Source of the DNA: Betaproteobacteria bacterium
Lineage (GTDB): Bacteria; Pseudomonadota; Gammaproteobacteria; Burkholderiales; Casimicrobiaceae
Direction: 5' to 3'
DNA: 64,000 bases
NCBI GenBank assembly: GCA_016716425.1
Contig: JADJWJ010000021.1
Span: forward strand, 310,001 to 374,000
In this document: positions 16,562 to 24,059 of the stretch, in pieces
Layout: each line of letters begins with the position of its first letter
Position numbering within the stretch: the stretch's first letter is position 1
The notes under the pieces: model-generated
The model's database searches: none
Told to the model about the DNA's origin: nothing
The model's input: only the letters and a program-made list of their open reading frames with translations
Made by a program: the position numbers and the translations under genes

Positions 16562-17677
16562 GTGACCGCGCGCCGCGAGATCTTTGCCGGCGTGATGTCG
16601 GGCACGAGTCTCGACGGCGTGGACGCGGTCCTCGCCGACTTCGCCCCGGACACACCGGCGGGCGCGCTGCTCGCGGCGACGCACGTCGCGTTTCCGTCGG
16701 ACCTGCGGCGCGAACTCGCCGCGCTGCAGACCCCGGGCCCCGACGAGCTCGCGCGCGCGGCGCGCGCCGCCAACGCGCTCGCCGATCTCTACGCGCACGC
16801 GCTCGCGAGCGTCTGCCTCGCCGCGGGCGTCGCGGCGCACGACGTCGTCGCCGCCGGCGTGCACGGGCAGACGGTCCGCCACCGGCCGCACGAAGGCTGG
16901 ACGCTACAGGTCAACAACCCGGCGCGCGTGGCCGAGCGCGCGTACATGACGGTGGTGGCCGACTTCCGGACGCGCGACGTCGCCGCCGGCGGGCAGGGCG
17001 CGCCGCTGGTGCCGGCCTTCCACGCCGCGCGGTTCGCGCAGCGCGGCCGCGCGCGAGTCGTGGTCAACATCGGCGGCATCGCGAACGTCACGCTGCTGCC
17101 CGCGCGCGGCGACGTGCGCGGCTTCGACACGGGTCCCGGCAACGTGCTGATGGACGTCGCGAGCGAGCGGCACCTCGGGGCGCCGTTCGACGCGGGCGGC
17201 GCATGGGCCGCATCCGGCCGCGTCGATGCGGTGCTGCTCGCCGCACTGCTGGACGAGCCGTTCTTCGCCGCGCCGCCGCCGAAGAGCACCGGCCGCGACC
17301 TCTTCGACGCGGGCTGGCTCGACGCCCGACTCGCGCGCGCCGGATGGCGCGGGCGCCCGGAGGACCTGCAGGCGACGCTGGCGCAGCTGACCGCGCGGAC
17401 GATCGCCGACGCCGTGCGCGCGCACGCGCCGGACACGCGCGACGTGCTCGCGTGCGGCGGCGGCGCGCGCAACGCGACGCTGCTGCGCGCGCTCGCCGCC
17501 GAACTGCCGGCGGTCGCGGTCGGGACCACCGAGGCCGAAGGCGTGGCGACGGACCACGTCGAGGCGCTCGCGTTCGCGTGGCTCGCGCGCGAGGCGCTCG
17601 CGGGCCGGCACGGCAACCTGCCCGCCGTCACCGGCGCGTCGGGTCCCCGCGTGCTGGGCGCGATCTACCCCCGATAG
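16562..17677 (+). CDS. anmK: anhydro-N-acetylmuramic acid kinase
   Basis: 371 residues starting at GTG. The ATPase-fold phosphate loop MSGTSLDGVDAVL is near residue 12, INIGG-like sequence and GFDTGPGN follow, and a C-terminal CGGGARN motif completes the AnmK pattern. It phosphorylates and opens 1,6-anhydro-MurNAc to MurNAc-6-phosphate in cell-wall recycling. It follows the M23 peptidase by 77 bases and faces erpA. Confidence 0.95.
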   Translation: MTARREIFAGVMSGTSLDGVDAVLADFAPDTPAGALLAATHVAFPSDLRRELAALQTPGPDELARAARAANALADLYAHALASVCLAAGVAAHDVVAAGVHGQTVRHRPHEGWTLQVNNPARVAERAYMTVVADFRTRDVAAGGQGAPLVPAFHAARFAQRGRARVVVNIGGIANVTLLPARGDVRGFDTGPGNVLMDVASERHLGAPFDAGGAWAASGRVDAVLLAALLDEPFFAAPPPKSTGRDLFDAGWLDARLARAGWRGRPEDLQATLAQLTARTIADAVRAHAPDTRDVLACGGGARNATLLRALAAELPAVAVGTTEAEGVATDHVEALAFAWLAREALAGRHGNLPAVTGASGPRVLGAIYPR

Positions 17678-17684
17678 CGACAAA

Positions 17685-17773
17685 CCGAGCCTGGCTCGGC
17701 TTTCCGGGTTGTCCGGCAGCGACCTGCTGCCCTCGCGGACCCCGGAAACGACTGCGGCGCCCGAAGGCGCCGC
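17685..17773. terminator. hairpins between convergent anmK and erpA
   Basis: A small stem CCGAG/CTCGG (17685-17699) is followed by TTTCC on the plus strand. An 8-bp stem GCGGCGCC-CGAA-GGCGCCGC lies at 17754-17773. Neither has a long U tract, so factor-independent termination is plausible but weak. Confidence 0.35.
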
Positions 17774-17801
17774 GTCGCGACCGCGTACCGTGGGCCCGCG
17801 G

Positions 17802-18152
17802 TCAGGCCGAGAAGCTCGACCCGCAGCCGCAGGTCGTCGTCGCGTTCGGGTTCTTGATCACGAACTGCGCGCCCTCCAGTCCTTCGGAGTAGTCGATCTC
17901 GGCGCCGACCAGGTACTGGTAGCTCATCGGGTCGATCAGCAGCGTCACGCCGTCCTTCACCATCGCGGTGTCGTCGTCGTTGGCGACCTCGTCGAACGTG
18001 AAGCCGTACTGGAAGCCCGAGCAGCCGCCGCCGGACACGAACACGCGCAGCTTCAACTCCGGGTTGCCTTCTTCCTCGATCAGCAGCTTGACCTTGGCCG
18101 CGGCCGAGTCCGTGAAGATCAGCGGCGCCGGCATCTCGTTCATTGCATTCAT
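17802..18152 (-). CDS. erpA: iron-sulfur cluster insertion protein ErpA
   Basis: 116 residues, an A-type carrier. The three conserved cysteines are C44 (in SGGGCSGF) and C108/C110 (in CGCGSSF at the C-terminus), the ligands used to hold and pass on [Fe-S] clusters. The acidic GFTFDE segment separates it from IscA and fits ErpA. In betaproteobacteria it is normally found, as here, between anmK and the bactofilin/DUF6776/argC block. Confidence 0.95.
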   Translation of the reverse strand: MNAMNEMPAPLIFTDSAAAKVKLLIEEEGNPELKLRVFVSGGGCSGFQYGFTFDEVANDDDTAMVKDGVTLLIDPMSYQYLVGAEIDYSEGLEGAQFVIKNPNATTTCGCGSSFSA

Positions 18153-18272
18153 CGTCGACTCCTCGAGCTTGAAATCCGTGCGAGGCGGGACACCCCGTCC
18201 CGCGCAATCATCGCGCAGCGGCCGGCGTCCGTAAAGCGCCGCCCGCGCGCACCTTGTCCTGGCGCAAACCCG

Positions 18273-18680
18273 TTATTCGGCCGACGCCCGCTTCAATTCG
18301 ACCACGCTCGCCGTGCCCGGTTCGGCGTGGTGCAGGCGGCCCTGGACGACGGCGCCCAGGTGCATCTCCAGCGACCGGTACTCGATGTCGCCGACGACTC
18401 GGGCCTTGGCCTGCAGCTCCAGAAAGTCATTGGCCGTGACAGGGCCATTGACCATCCCGTTCACGACCACGTGCGACACCTTGATCTCGCCGTCCACGCG
18501 CGCCTGCTCGCTCACCACCAGCGTCCCGCTCTCGCCGTTGGCGGTCGTGACGTTCCCACGGACGGTGCCGTCGATGCGCAGGCCCCCGCTGAACGTGACG
18601 TCGCCCTCGACCGTGGTGCCGGCGCCGATCAGGCTGTCGATGCGCTTCTGCGGCGGCGCGTGCTTCCTGCGTTCGAACAT
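18273..18680 (-). CDS. bactofilin (polymer-forming cytoskeletal protein)
   Basis: 135 residues forming one bactofilin domain: a right-handed beta-helix with regular turns seen as GLRIDGTVRGNVT, ARVDGEIKVSHVVVNGMVNG and LELQAKARVVGDIEY. The short N-terminus (MFERRKHAPPQKRID) may contact the membrane. Bactofilins polymerise without nucleotide and often organise cell-wall enzymes; the nearby M23 peptidase and anmK genes fit that theme. It starts 9 bases after the DUF6776 gene stop. Confidence 0.93.
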   Translation of the reverse strand: MFERRKHAPPQKRIDSLIGAGTTVEGDVTFSGGLRIDGTVRGNVTTANGESGTLVVSEQARVDGEIKVSHVVVNGMVNGPVTANDFLELQAKARVVGDIEYRSLEMHLGAVVQGRLHHAEPGTASVVELKRASAE

Positions 18681-18689
18681 GGTGTCCTC

Positions 18690-19454
18690 CTAGTCCAACG
18701 TCAAGGTCCGCGTGGCTCGCGGGCTGCCGTGCCCGGCTTCGTAGGCCCGGACGGCCATCGCGGTGACGCGGTGGCCCGCCGGAACGCGGATCCTGCCTTC
18801 AACCCTCTGATAATACTTGAATTTGAGCGCAAGTGCCGATGCGGAGGCCGGGTCGTCCTCCGGCAGCACGAGCGTTCGCGCCGGCGCCGATCCGCCCTCC
18901 GCGGAGGCGAGCGTCGCGTGGACGGCGACGTGGCCGACGAACTCGTCCTTCGGATTGCCGCCGCGGACCACGAGCAGCGCGTACCGCCACGTGTCCTCGC
19001 CATCGGGCTCCAATGCCAGCCGCTGGATCTGCAGCCCGGCGATCTTGCTGGAGTCCGCCAGGAGCTTCTGCAGGAAGGCGAGTTCGTCCTTCAACTGGGC
19101 GTTCTCGCCGGACAGTTCGGTCGCCTGCTTCGACAGCGCTTCCCGCGCGCCCCGGGTCATCGCGAGCTCGGACTCGAGCGCCGAGTTGCGCGCGCGCAAC
19201 TCCGCTGCCTCGGTGTGCAGGCGGGCACCTTCGCTCTCGAGCGTCGTGAGCCGCGCCTCGACCTCCTTGCGGTTGAAGCCGCCGAAGATCTGGCCGAAGT
19301 CGAAGCCCCACCACCACATGCCGCCGATGACCGCCAGCAGCGACGCCACGAGCGCCGCGCGTCCCCACCACGGCAGGTGCGTGCGCACCCTCATCTTCGG
19401 GGCGGCAATGCCGAAGTGCTGGCGCACGCGGCGCCACCAGAGGGGCGTGGCCAC
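18690..19454 (-). CDS. DUF6776 family protein (membrane-anchored coiled coil)
   Basis: 254 residues: a basic cytoplasmic N-terminus, one transmembrane segment (about 30-50, AALVASLLAVIGGMWWWGF), a coiled coil of some 75 residues rich in Glu, Leu and Ala (EVEARLTTLESEGARLHTEA and on), then a beta-rich C-terminal domain. The layout matches the DUF6776 family, whose genes lie between argC and bactofilin in betaproteobacteria. Function unknown; the topology suggests a periplasmic partner for wall or envelope assembly. Confidence 0.85.
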   Translation of the reverse strand: MATPLWWRRVRQHFGIAAPKMRVRTHLPWWGRAALVASLLAVIGGMWWWGFDFGQIFGGFNRKEVEARLTTLESEGARLHTEAAELRARNSALESELAMTRGAREALSKQATELSGENAQLKDELAFLQKLLADSSKIAGLQIQRLALEPDGEDTWRYALLVVRGGNPKDEFVGHVAVHATLASAEGGSAPARTLVLPEDDPASASALALKFKYYQRVEGRIRVPAGHRVTAMAVRAYEAGHGSPRATRTLTLD

Positions 19455-19466
19455 GAGGCGGGCGAC

Positions 19467-20501
19467 CTACGGCAGCACGGGCGCGGCGGTGAGGCCCGTG
19501 GTCTCGGGCAGGCCGAACATCAGGTTCATGTTCTGCACCGCCTGGCCCGCGGCGCCCTTGACCAGGTTGTCCTCGACGACGATGACGGTGACCATGTCGC
19601 CGTTGCCGGGACGGTGGACGGCGATGCGCGCCACGTTGGACGCGCGCACGCTGCGCGTGTCCGGTGTCGAGCCCGCCGGCATGACGTCGACGAACGGCTC
19701 GGACGCGTAACGCTGCTCGAACAGCGCCTGCACGTCGACGGCCGGCCGGGTCAGCCGCGCGTAGAGCGTCGCATGGATGCCGCGAATCATCGGCAAGAGG
19801 TGCGGCGTGAACACGAGGCTCACCGGCGTGGCGCTCCGGCTCTGCAACTCCTGCACCGTCTCCGGGTGGTGGCGGTGGCCGGCGACGCCGTACGCCTTGA
19901 AGTTGTCGGACGCCTCGGCGAGCAGCAGCCCCACCTCGGCCTTCCGGCCGGCGCCCGACGCGCCGGACTTGCAGTCGGCGATCAGGTGCTCGCTGTCGAC
20001 GGCCCCCGCCTCGAGCAGCGGGATCAGGCCCAGCTGCATCGCCGTCGGATAGCAGCCCGGGTTGCCGACGATGCGCGCGCGGCGGATCGCGTCGCGATGG
20101 AACTCCGGCAGTCCGTAGGCGGCTTCGGCCAGCAGGTCCGGGCACGCGTGCGGCAGCTTGTACCACTTCTCGAACAGTGCGACGTCGCGGATGCGGAAGT
20201 CGGCGGCGAGGTCGATGATCTTCACGCCGGCGCCGACGAGCGTGCGCGCCTCGCCCATCGCCACGCCGTGCGGCGTGGCGAAGAACACGACATCGCAGGA
20301 TTTCAGGTCGGTCGCGTCGGGCGCGGTGAACGCGAGGCCGTCGTAGTGGCCGCGCAGGCTCGCGAACATGTCGCCGACGCGCGTGCCGGCATCGGAGCGC
20401 GACGTGATCGCGCGCACGTCGGCGTCGGGGTGCGACGCCAGGATCCGCAGCAGCTCGACCCCGGTGTAGCCGGTGCCGCCGACGATGCCGATCTTGACCA
20501 T
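19467..20501 (-). CDS. argC: N-acetyl-gamma-glutamyl-phosphate reductase
   Basis: 344 residues. NADP-binding Rossmann motif GIVGGTGYTGVELLR is at the N-terminus, and the catalytic cysteine is in GNPGCYPTAMQLGL. It makes N-acetylglutamate semialdehyde in arginine synthesis; argH, the last step, is encoded at 24060-25478. It is preceded by its own -10 and by the rpsI terminator, so it is probably transcribed separately from the ribosomal genes. Confidence 0.96.
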   Translation of the reverse strand: MVKIGIVGGTGYTGVELLRILASHPDADVRAITSRSDAGTRVGDMFASLRGHYDGLAFTAPDATDLKSCDVVFFATPHGVAMGEARTLVGAGVKIIDLAADFRIRDVALFEKWYKLPHACPDLLAEAAYGLPEFHRDAIRRARIVGNPGCYPTAMQLGLIPLLEAGAVDSEHLIADCKSGASGAGRKAEVGLLLAEASDNFKAYGVAGHRHHPETVQELQSRSATPVSLVFTPHLLPMIRGIHATLYARLTRPAVDVQALFEQRYASEPFVDVMPAGSTPDTRSVRASNVARIAVHRPGNGDMVTVIVVEDNLVKGAAGQAVQNMNLMFGLPETTGLTAAPVLP

Positions 20502-20528
20502 TGTCTGACCTCGTATCGGTAAGGGCCG

Positions 20529-20534
20529 ATTCTA
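20529..20534 (-). promoter_or_regulatory. -10 element of argC
   Basis: On the minus strand, GC-TAGAAT-CGG puts a start about 20 bases before the argC ATG, giving a short leader. The same octamer precedes the M23 and rep genes. No clear -35. Confidence 0.45.
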
Positions 20535-20545
20535 GCGCCCAAACG

Positions 20546-20571
20546 AAAAGGCCGCCTCGCCGGCGGCCTTT
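20546..20571 (-). terminator. rho-independent terminator after rpsI
   Basis: Minus-strand stem GGCCGCC-GGCGA-GGCGGCC (20550-20568) followed by TTTTCG. It lies 22 bases beyond the rpsI stop and just before the argC promoter. Confidence 0.75.
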
Positions 20572-20593
20572 CGCGTGCAACCGCGGAAACGCG

Positions 20594-20986
20594 CTAGCGC
20601 TTCGAGAACTGCTTGCGGCGGCGGGCCTTGTGCAGGCCGACCTTCTTGCGCTCGACCTCGCGCGCGTCGCGCGTGACGAGCCCCGCCTTCGACAGCGTGG
20701 GTTTGAGTTGCGCGTCGTAGTCGATCAGCGCGCGCGTGATGCCGTGGCGCACGGCGCCGGCCTGGCCCGACTCGCCGCCGCCGATGACGTTGACCATGAT
20801 GTCGAACGTCGTCGTGTGGTTCGTCAGCACCAGCGGCTGGCGGACGACCATGCGGCCCGTCTCGCGCGTGAAGAATTCGTCGACGGGCTTCTCGTTGACG
20901 ACGATCTTGCCGGTGCCCTGCTTGATGAACACGCGCGCCACCGACGTCTTGCGGCGGCCCGTGCCGTAGTAGTAGTTGCCGATCAT
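20594..20986 (-). CDS. rpsI: 30S ribosomal protein S9
   Basis: 130 residues, with GRRKTSVARVF near the N-terminus and the invariant basic C-terminal tail ending KARRRKQFSKR, which reaches the P-site tRNA. It follows rplM by 21 bases, the universal L13-S9 operon. Confidence 0.98.
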   Translation of the reverse strand: MIGNYYYGTGRRKTSVARVFIKQGTGKIVVNEKPVDEFFTRETGRMVVRQPLVLTNHTTTFDIMVNVIGGGESGQAGAVRHGITRALIDYDAQLKPTLSKAGLVTRDAREVERKKVGLHKARRRKQFSKR

Positions 20987-21007
20987 GGGGTTCGGGTCTT
21001 CTTCGGG

Positions 21008-21442
21008 TTACTTGACGGGGTCGAGCGACTTCGGCTGCTGCGCCGAATGCGGATGCGACGGGCCCGCGTAGTACTTGAGCTTCTTCAGCATCGCGTAGCC
21101 GAGCGGCCCCTTGGGCAGCATGCCGCGGACGGCCTTTTCGAGCGCACGGCCCGGGAAGCGCGCCTGCATCTTGGCGAACGACGTCGTGGAAATGCCGCCC
21201 GGATAGCCCGAGTGGCGGTGGTAGAGCTTGTCCTCGGCCTTGTTGCCGGTGACGCGCAGCTTGTCGACGTTGGTCACGACGATGAAGTCGCCGGTGTCCA
21301 TGTGCGGGGTGTAGATCGCCTTGTGCTTGCCGCGCAGGCGCAGCGCGATCTGGCTCGCGAGGCGCCCGAGCACCTGGTCGGTCGCGTCGACGACGTACCA
21401 ATCCCGGGTGATGTCGGCCGGTCTGGCGGAAAAGGTCTTCAT
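21008..21442 (-). CDS. rplM: 50S ribosomal protein L13
   Basis: 144 residues. Conserved segments: DWYVVDATDQVLGRLAS, YTPHMDTGDFIVVTN, HSGYPGG and GMLPKGPLG. The ATG at 21442 (MKTFSARPADI) is the normal start. First gene of rplM-rpsI, with a leader of about 87 bases from the promoter at 21536-21565. Confidence 0.98.
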   Translation of the reverse strand: MKTFSARPADITRDWYVVDATDQVLGRLASQIALRLRGKHKAIYTPHMDTGDFIVVTNVDKLRVTGNKAEDKLYHRHSGYPGGISTTSFAKMQARFPGRALEKAVRGMLPKGPLGYAMLKKLKYYAGPSHPHSAQQPKSLDPVK

Positions 21443-21535
21443 GGTGCCTTCAGTCTCGCTCGTGGGGTTCGGCCGCTGCCGCAGCGGCCGGGGGGCGGAT
21501 CGCTCGAGTTGCGGGATCGGCCACAAAAGTCCGCC

Positions 21536-21565
21536 ATTATACTGTCCGGACGCATTTCCGGTCAA
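21536..21565 (-). promoter_or_regulatory. promoter of rplM-rpsI
   Basis: On the minus strand TTGACC (21560-21565), an 18-base spacer and a perfect TATAAT (21536-21541), in otherwise GC-rich sequence. A strong housekeeping promoter, as expected for a ribosomal operon. Confidence 0.75.
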
Positions 21566-21632
21566 CGCGGCGGGTCCCCGGGCAGCGGGGACGGGTGTCG
21601 GCAGCGTGCCCGCGACGGCCGGGCGACCGGGC

Positions 21633-21664
21633 AAAAAAAGGGCGCGGCCGTTGGGGCCGCGCCC
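21633..21664 (-). terminator. strong rho-independent terminator without an assigned gene
   Basis: Minus-strand perfect 10-bp stem GGGCGCGGCC/GGCCGCGCCC with a 5-base loop, followed by seven U. It lies upstream of the rplM promoter and no minus-strand protein gene precedes it, so it should end a short unannotated transcript. Confidence 0.75.
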
Positions 21665-21860
21665 GGAGGATTCCACCATAGGAGGAGAATGGAGGAATGT
21701 GCCTGCGGGGCCGAAGGAGGATGTCGGCTGGAACCGCAGACGGTTATGATCCTCGCATATTGCGGCGCACAATTCAATATTCTTGCCGCGGTGCAGCAAC
21801 CAGAATTGCAACCGGCTGTTGCAAATGCAGTCGTGTGTGAGTAAACACTCTCTCTGTTTG
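21640..21860 (-). ncRNA. candidate small RNA rich in anti-Shine-Dalgarno motifs
   Basis: Minus-strand sequence leading into the terminator at 21633-21664 contains four CCUCC-type runs (CAUCCUCCUUC, AUUCCUCCAUU, UUCUCCUCCUAU, AAUCCUCCGG) and a 7-bp hairpin from 21806-21824. It is less GC-rich than its flanks and encodes no convincing minus-strand protein. The 5' end is a guess and no strong promoter is seen. The same bases on the plus strand look like repeated ribosome sites. Confidence 0.35.
21806..21824. promoter_or_regulatory. 19-base palindrome upstream of the OsmC gene
   Basis: TTGCAAC-CGGCT-GTTGCAA is a perfect 7+5+7 inverted repeat. Its right arm overlaps a possible -35 (TTGCAA, 17 bases before TAAACA) for the downstream OsmC gene, a plausible operator position. 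Confidence 0.4.
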
Positions 21861-21884
21861 GCTTATGAGGCCTTGCGTTTGAAT

Positions 21885-22340
21885 ATGGACATGAAAACCC
21901 GCGTCAAGTGGATCGAGGGCGTCGCCTTCGCCGGAGAGTCGGGCAGCGGGCACGCCGTGGTGCTCGACGGCGCGGCCGACGGGGGCGGACGCAACGTCGG
22001 GATGCGGCCGATGGAGATGCTGCTGACGGGTGCGGCCGCCTGTACCGCCTACGACGTGGTGACGATCCTGCGCCGCGGCCGCCATCCGGTCGCCGACGTG
22101 GCCGTGGTCGTGGAGGCGCAACGGGCGCCCGAGCCGCCGCGGGTCTTCACCCGGCTGCATTTCGCCTACACGGTGGCCGGCCGGGGGCTCGACCGGAAGC
22201 ACGTCGAGCGCGCGATCCTGCTGTCGAAGGAGAAGTACTGCTCGGCCACGATCATGCTCGGGAAGACCGCCGAGGTGACGTGGGACCTCGCGCTGGTCGA
22301 CGGCGACCGCGTGCCGGCGCCGGCCGCCGCTGCGGCCTGA
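21885..22340 (+). CDS. OsmC-family peroxiredoxin-like protein
   Basis: 151 residues. The OsmC fold pattern is clear: MRPMEMLLTGAAACTAYDVVTILRRGR holds the first conserved cysteine, and KEKYCSATIMLGKTAEV the second. The pair reduces organic hydroperoxides in OsmC/Ohr relatives. This form, with MEMLLTGAAACTAYDV, is closer to the YhfA-like branch, where the substrate is less certain. Start taken at ATG 21885; a second ATG lies two codons later, and the ribosome site is weak. Confidence 0.88.
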   Translation: MDMKTRVKWIEGVAFAGESGSGHAVVLDGAADGGGRNVGMRPMEMLLTGAAACTAYDVVTILRRGRHPVADVAVVVEAQRAPEPPRVFTRLHFAYTVAGRGLDRKHVERAILLSKEKYCSATIMLGKTAEVTWDLALVDGDRVPAPAAAAA

Positions 22341-22347
22341 CGGCTGC

Positions 22348-22884
22348 CTACATCCGCATCGCCGGCGCGGGTTCCGGCGCGCCGGCCGCCGGCGCGTCGG
22401 TGGTTGCGTCGCGGGCGGCCTCCGGCCGTTGCTGCGGCAGCAACAGGCCGCGCACCGTCACGCTGGTGGTCGCCTTGACGAGCCGGCCGCGGCCATCGCG
22501 GAAGGTCAGCGTGAGCGGGACCGGGTCGCCGTTGCCGGCGTCGCGGGTGATTTCCGTGAGCCGCAGGTGGTCGCCGCGGAAGGCCAGGCGGGTGGTCTTG
22601 CCGGCGGCCACGGGCATGGTCGCGACCGTTTCCTCGGTGGCGGGGTCGCCGACCACCTTCACCCGCACGAACTCGACGCGGCGCGCGACCGGCGTGGCGG
22701 CTTCGATCAGCGTCAGGTCGGCGGCGCTTTCGATGTCGACGTAGGCGCGCGCGGACGGCGCGCCGGCGGCGGCCGGGCGCATCCACGCGTTGCGCAGTGC
22801 GACGACGTCGGCGGCCGCGGCGGCGCCGGCGCCGGCGAGCGCCGCGAACGCCAGGGCGGCGAACAGCGGGCGGCGCGCAGTCAC
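22348..22884 (-). CDS. PCu(A)C-like periplasmic protein with altered metal ligands
   Basis: 178 residues starting at GTG, with a Sec signal (LFAALAFAALAGAGAAAAA). The domain AWMRPAAAGAPSARAYVDI...VEFVRVKV...MPVAAGKTTRLAFRGDHLRL follows the copper chaperone PCu(A)C pattern. The usual ligands H-M...M...H-x-M are mostly gone: VEFVRV replaces the His-Met pair and HLRL replaces HLML, so copper binding is doubtful. A Pro/Ala-rich tail follows. It overlaps the upstream dehydrogenase gene by four bases (GTGA). Confidence 0.82.
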   Translation of the reverse strand: MTARRPLFAALAFAALAGAGAAAAADVVALRNAWMRPAAAGAPSARAYVDIESAADLTLIEAATPVARRVEFVRVKVVGDPATEETVATMPVAAGKTTRLAFRGDHLRLTEITRDAGNGDPVPLTLTFRDGRGRLVKATTSVTVRGLLLPQQRPEAARDATTDAPAAGAPEPAPAMRM

Positions 22885-23750
22885 TTCGGCTCGTTCAGCA
22901 GGCGGATGAGGCTCGACGTATCGGCCCGGCCGCCGCCGCGCGCCTGCAGCTGTCCATAGAACTGGTCGACCACCGCGGTCACCGGCAGCACGGCGCCATT
23001 GCGGCGCGCTTCGGCGAGGCAGATCGACAGGTCCTTGCGCATCCAGTCGACGGCGAAGCCGAAGTCGAACTTGCCGGCGATCATCGTCTTGCCGCGGTTC
23101 TCCATCTGCCAGGACTGCGCCGCGCCCTTGGAGATCACGTCGATCACGCGCTCGGCGTCGAGCCCCGCGCGCATCGCGAAGTGGATGCCCTCCGACAGGC
23201 CCTCGACCAGCCCGGCGATGCAGATCTGGTTCACCATCTTGGTCAGCTGGCCGGCGCCGGCCGGACCCATCAGCGTCACCGCGCGCGCATACGTCGCGAG
23301 CACCGCTTCCGCGCGCGCGAACACCGCGGCGTCGCCGCCGACCATGATCGTGAGCTTGCCGTTCTCCGCACCTGCCTGCCCGCCGGACACCGGCGCATCG
23401 AGGAAGTGGAGGCCGGCCTTTTGCGCGGCGGCGTACATCTCGCGCGCGACCTCGGCCGACGCCGTCGTGTGGTCGACCAGGATCGCGCCGGCCGCCATGC
23501 CGGAGAGCGCACCGTCGGCGCCCGCGGCGACCGCGCGCACGTCGTCGTCGTTGCCGACGCACATCATCACGATCTGTGCGCCGCTCGCAGCGGCCGCCGG
23601 CGTCGCCGCACTCCTGCCGCCGTAGGTCGCGACCCATTGCTGCGCCTTCGCCGGCGAGCGGTTGAACACGGTGACGTCGTGGCCGGCGCGGGCCAGGTGG
23701 CCTGCCATCGGAAAGCCCATCACGCCCAAGCCCAGAAACGCGAGTTTCAT
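22881..23750 (-). CDS. NAD(P)-dependent beta-hydroxyacid dehydrogenase
   Basis: 289 residues of the 3-hydroxyisobutyrate dehydrogenase/GLYR family. Rossmann motif GLGVMGFPMAGHLARAGH at the N-terminus, substrate motif DAPVSGGQAGAENGKL, catalytic lysine region GAGQLTKMVNQICIAG. It probably oxidises or reduces a short beta-hydroxy acid such as tartronate semialdehyde or 3-hydroxyisobutyrate. It overlaps neighbours by four bases on both sides (SemiSWEET upstream, PCuAC-like downstream). Confidence 0.9.
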   Translation of the reverse strand: MKLAFLGLGVMGFPMAGHLARAGHDVTVFNRSPAKAQQWVATYGGRSAATPAAAASGAQIVMMCVGNDDDVRAVAAGADGALSGMAAGAILVDHTTASAEVAREMYAAAQKAGLHFLDAPVSGGQAGAENGKLTIMVGGDAAVFARAEAVLATYARAVTLMGPAGAGQLTKMVNQICIAGLVEGLSEGIHFAMRAGLDAERVIDVISKGAAQSWQMENRGKTMIAGKFDFGFAVDWMRKDLSICLAEARRNGAVLPVTAVVDQFYGQLQARGGGRADTSSLIRLLNEPK

Positions 23751-24052
23751 AACTGTTCCTCCCAGGGTTCCGCGCGCACGCGCCGCGGCGCGCGGCCGTA
23801 GCGCCATTTCAACCAGAATATCGCGAGCTGCAGGCAGAGCGTGGCCACGTTGGTCACGATGAGGGGCAGCGCGCGCAGCTGGATTCCGTACCAGAGCCAC
23901 AGCGCCGAGCCGGCGGCGAGGATGCCGAACAGCCACCACGAGATGTCGTACGCCGAGCGCGTGCGCACGATCCGCACGACCTGCGGCACGAACGCGATTG
24001 TCGTCAGCACGCCGGCGGCAAGGCCGACCACGTCGACCGGATCCAGCACCAT
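23747..24052 (-). CDS. SemiSWEET-family sugar transporter
   Basis: 101 residues with three hydrophobic helices, the half-SWEET (PQ-loop) size. The first helix holds the PQ motif in TTIAFVPQVVRIVRTRSA, and the YDISWWLFGI segment is typical. Dimers of such proteins pass sugars through the inner membrane by facilitated diffusion. It starts 8 bases after argH and overlaps the next gene by an ATGA. Confidence 0.9.
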   Translation of the reverse strand: MVLDPVDVVGLAAGVLTTIAFVPQVVRIVRTRSAYDISWWLFGILAAGSALWLWYGIQLRALPLIVTNVATLCLQLAIFWLKWRYGRAPRRVRAEPWEEQL

Positions 24053-24059
24053 CGCGCGA

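Noticed and set aside
21689..21844. 51-codon plus-strand ORF with a strong AGGAGGAG ribosome site
   Set aside because: The ribosome site is one of several AGGAGG-like runs that are the complement of the anti-SD motifs on the minus strand, and the orphan terminator is oriented for the minus strand. Kept only as the alternative to the sRNA idea.
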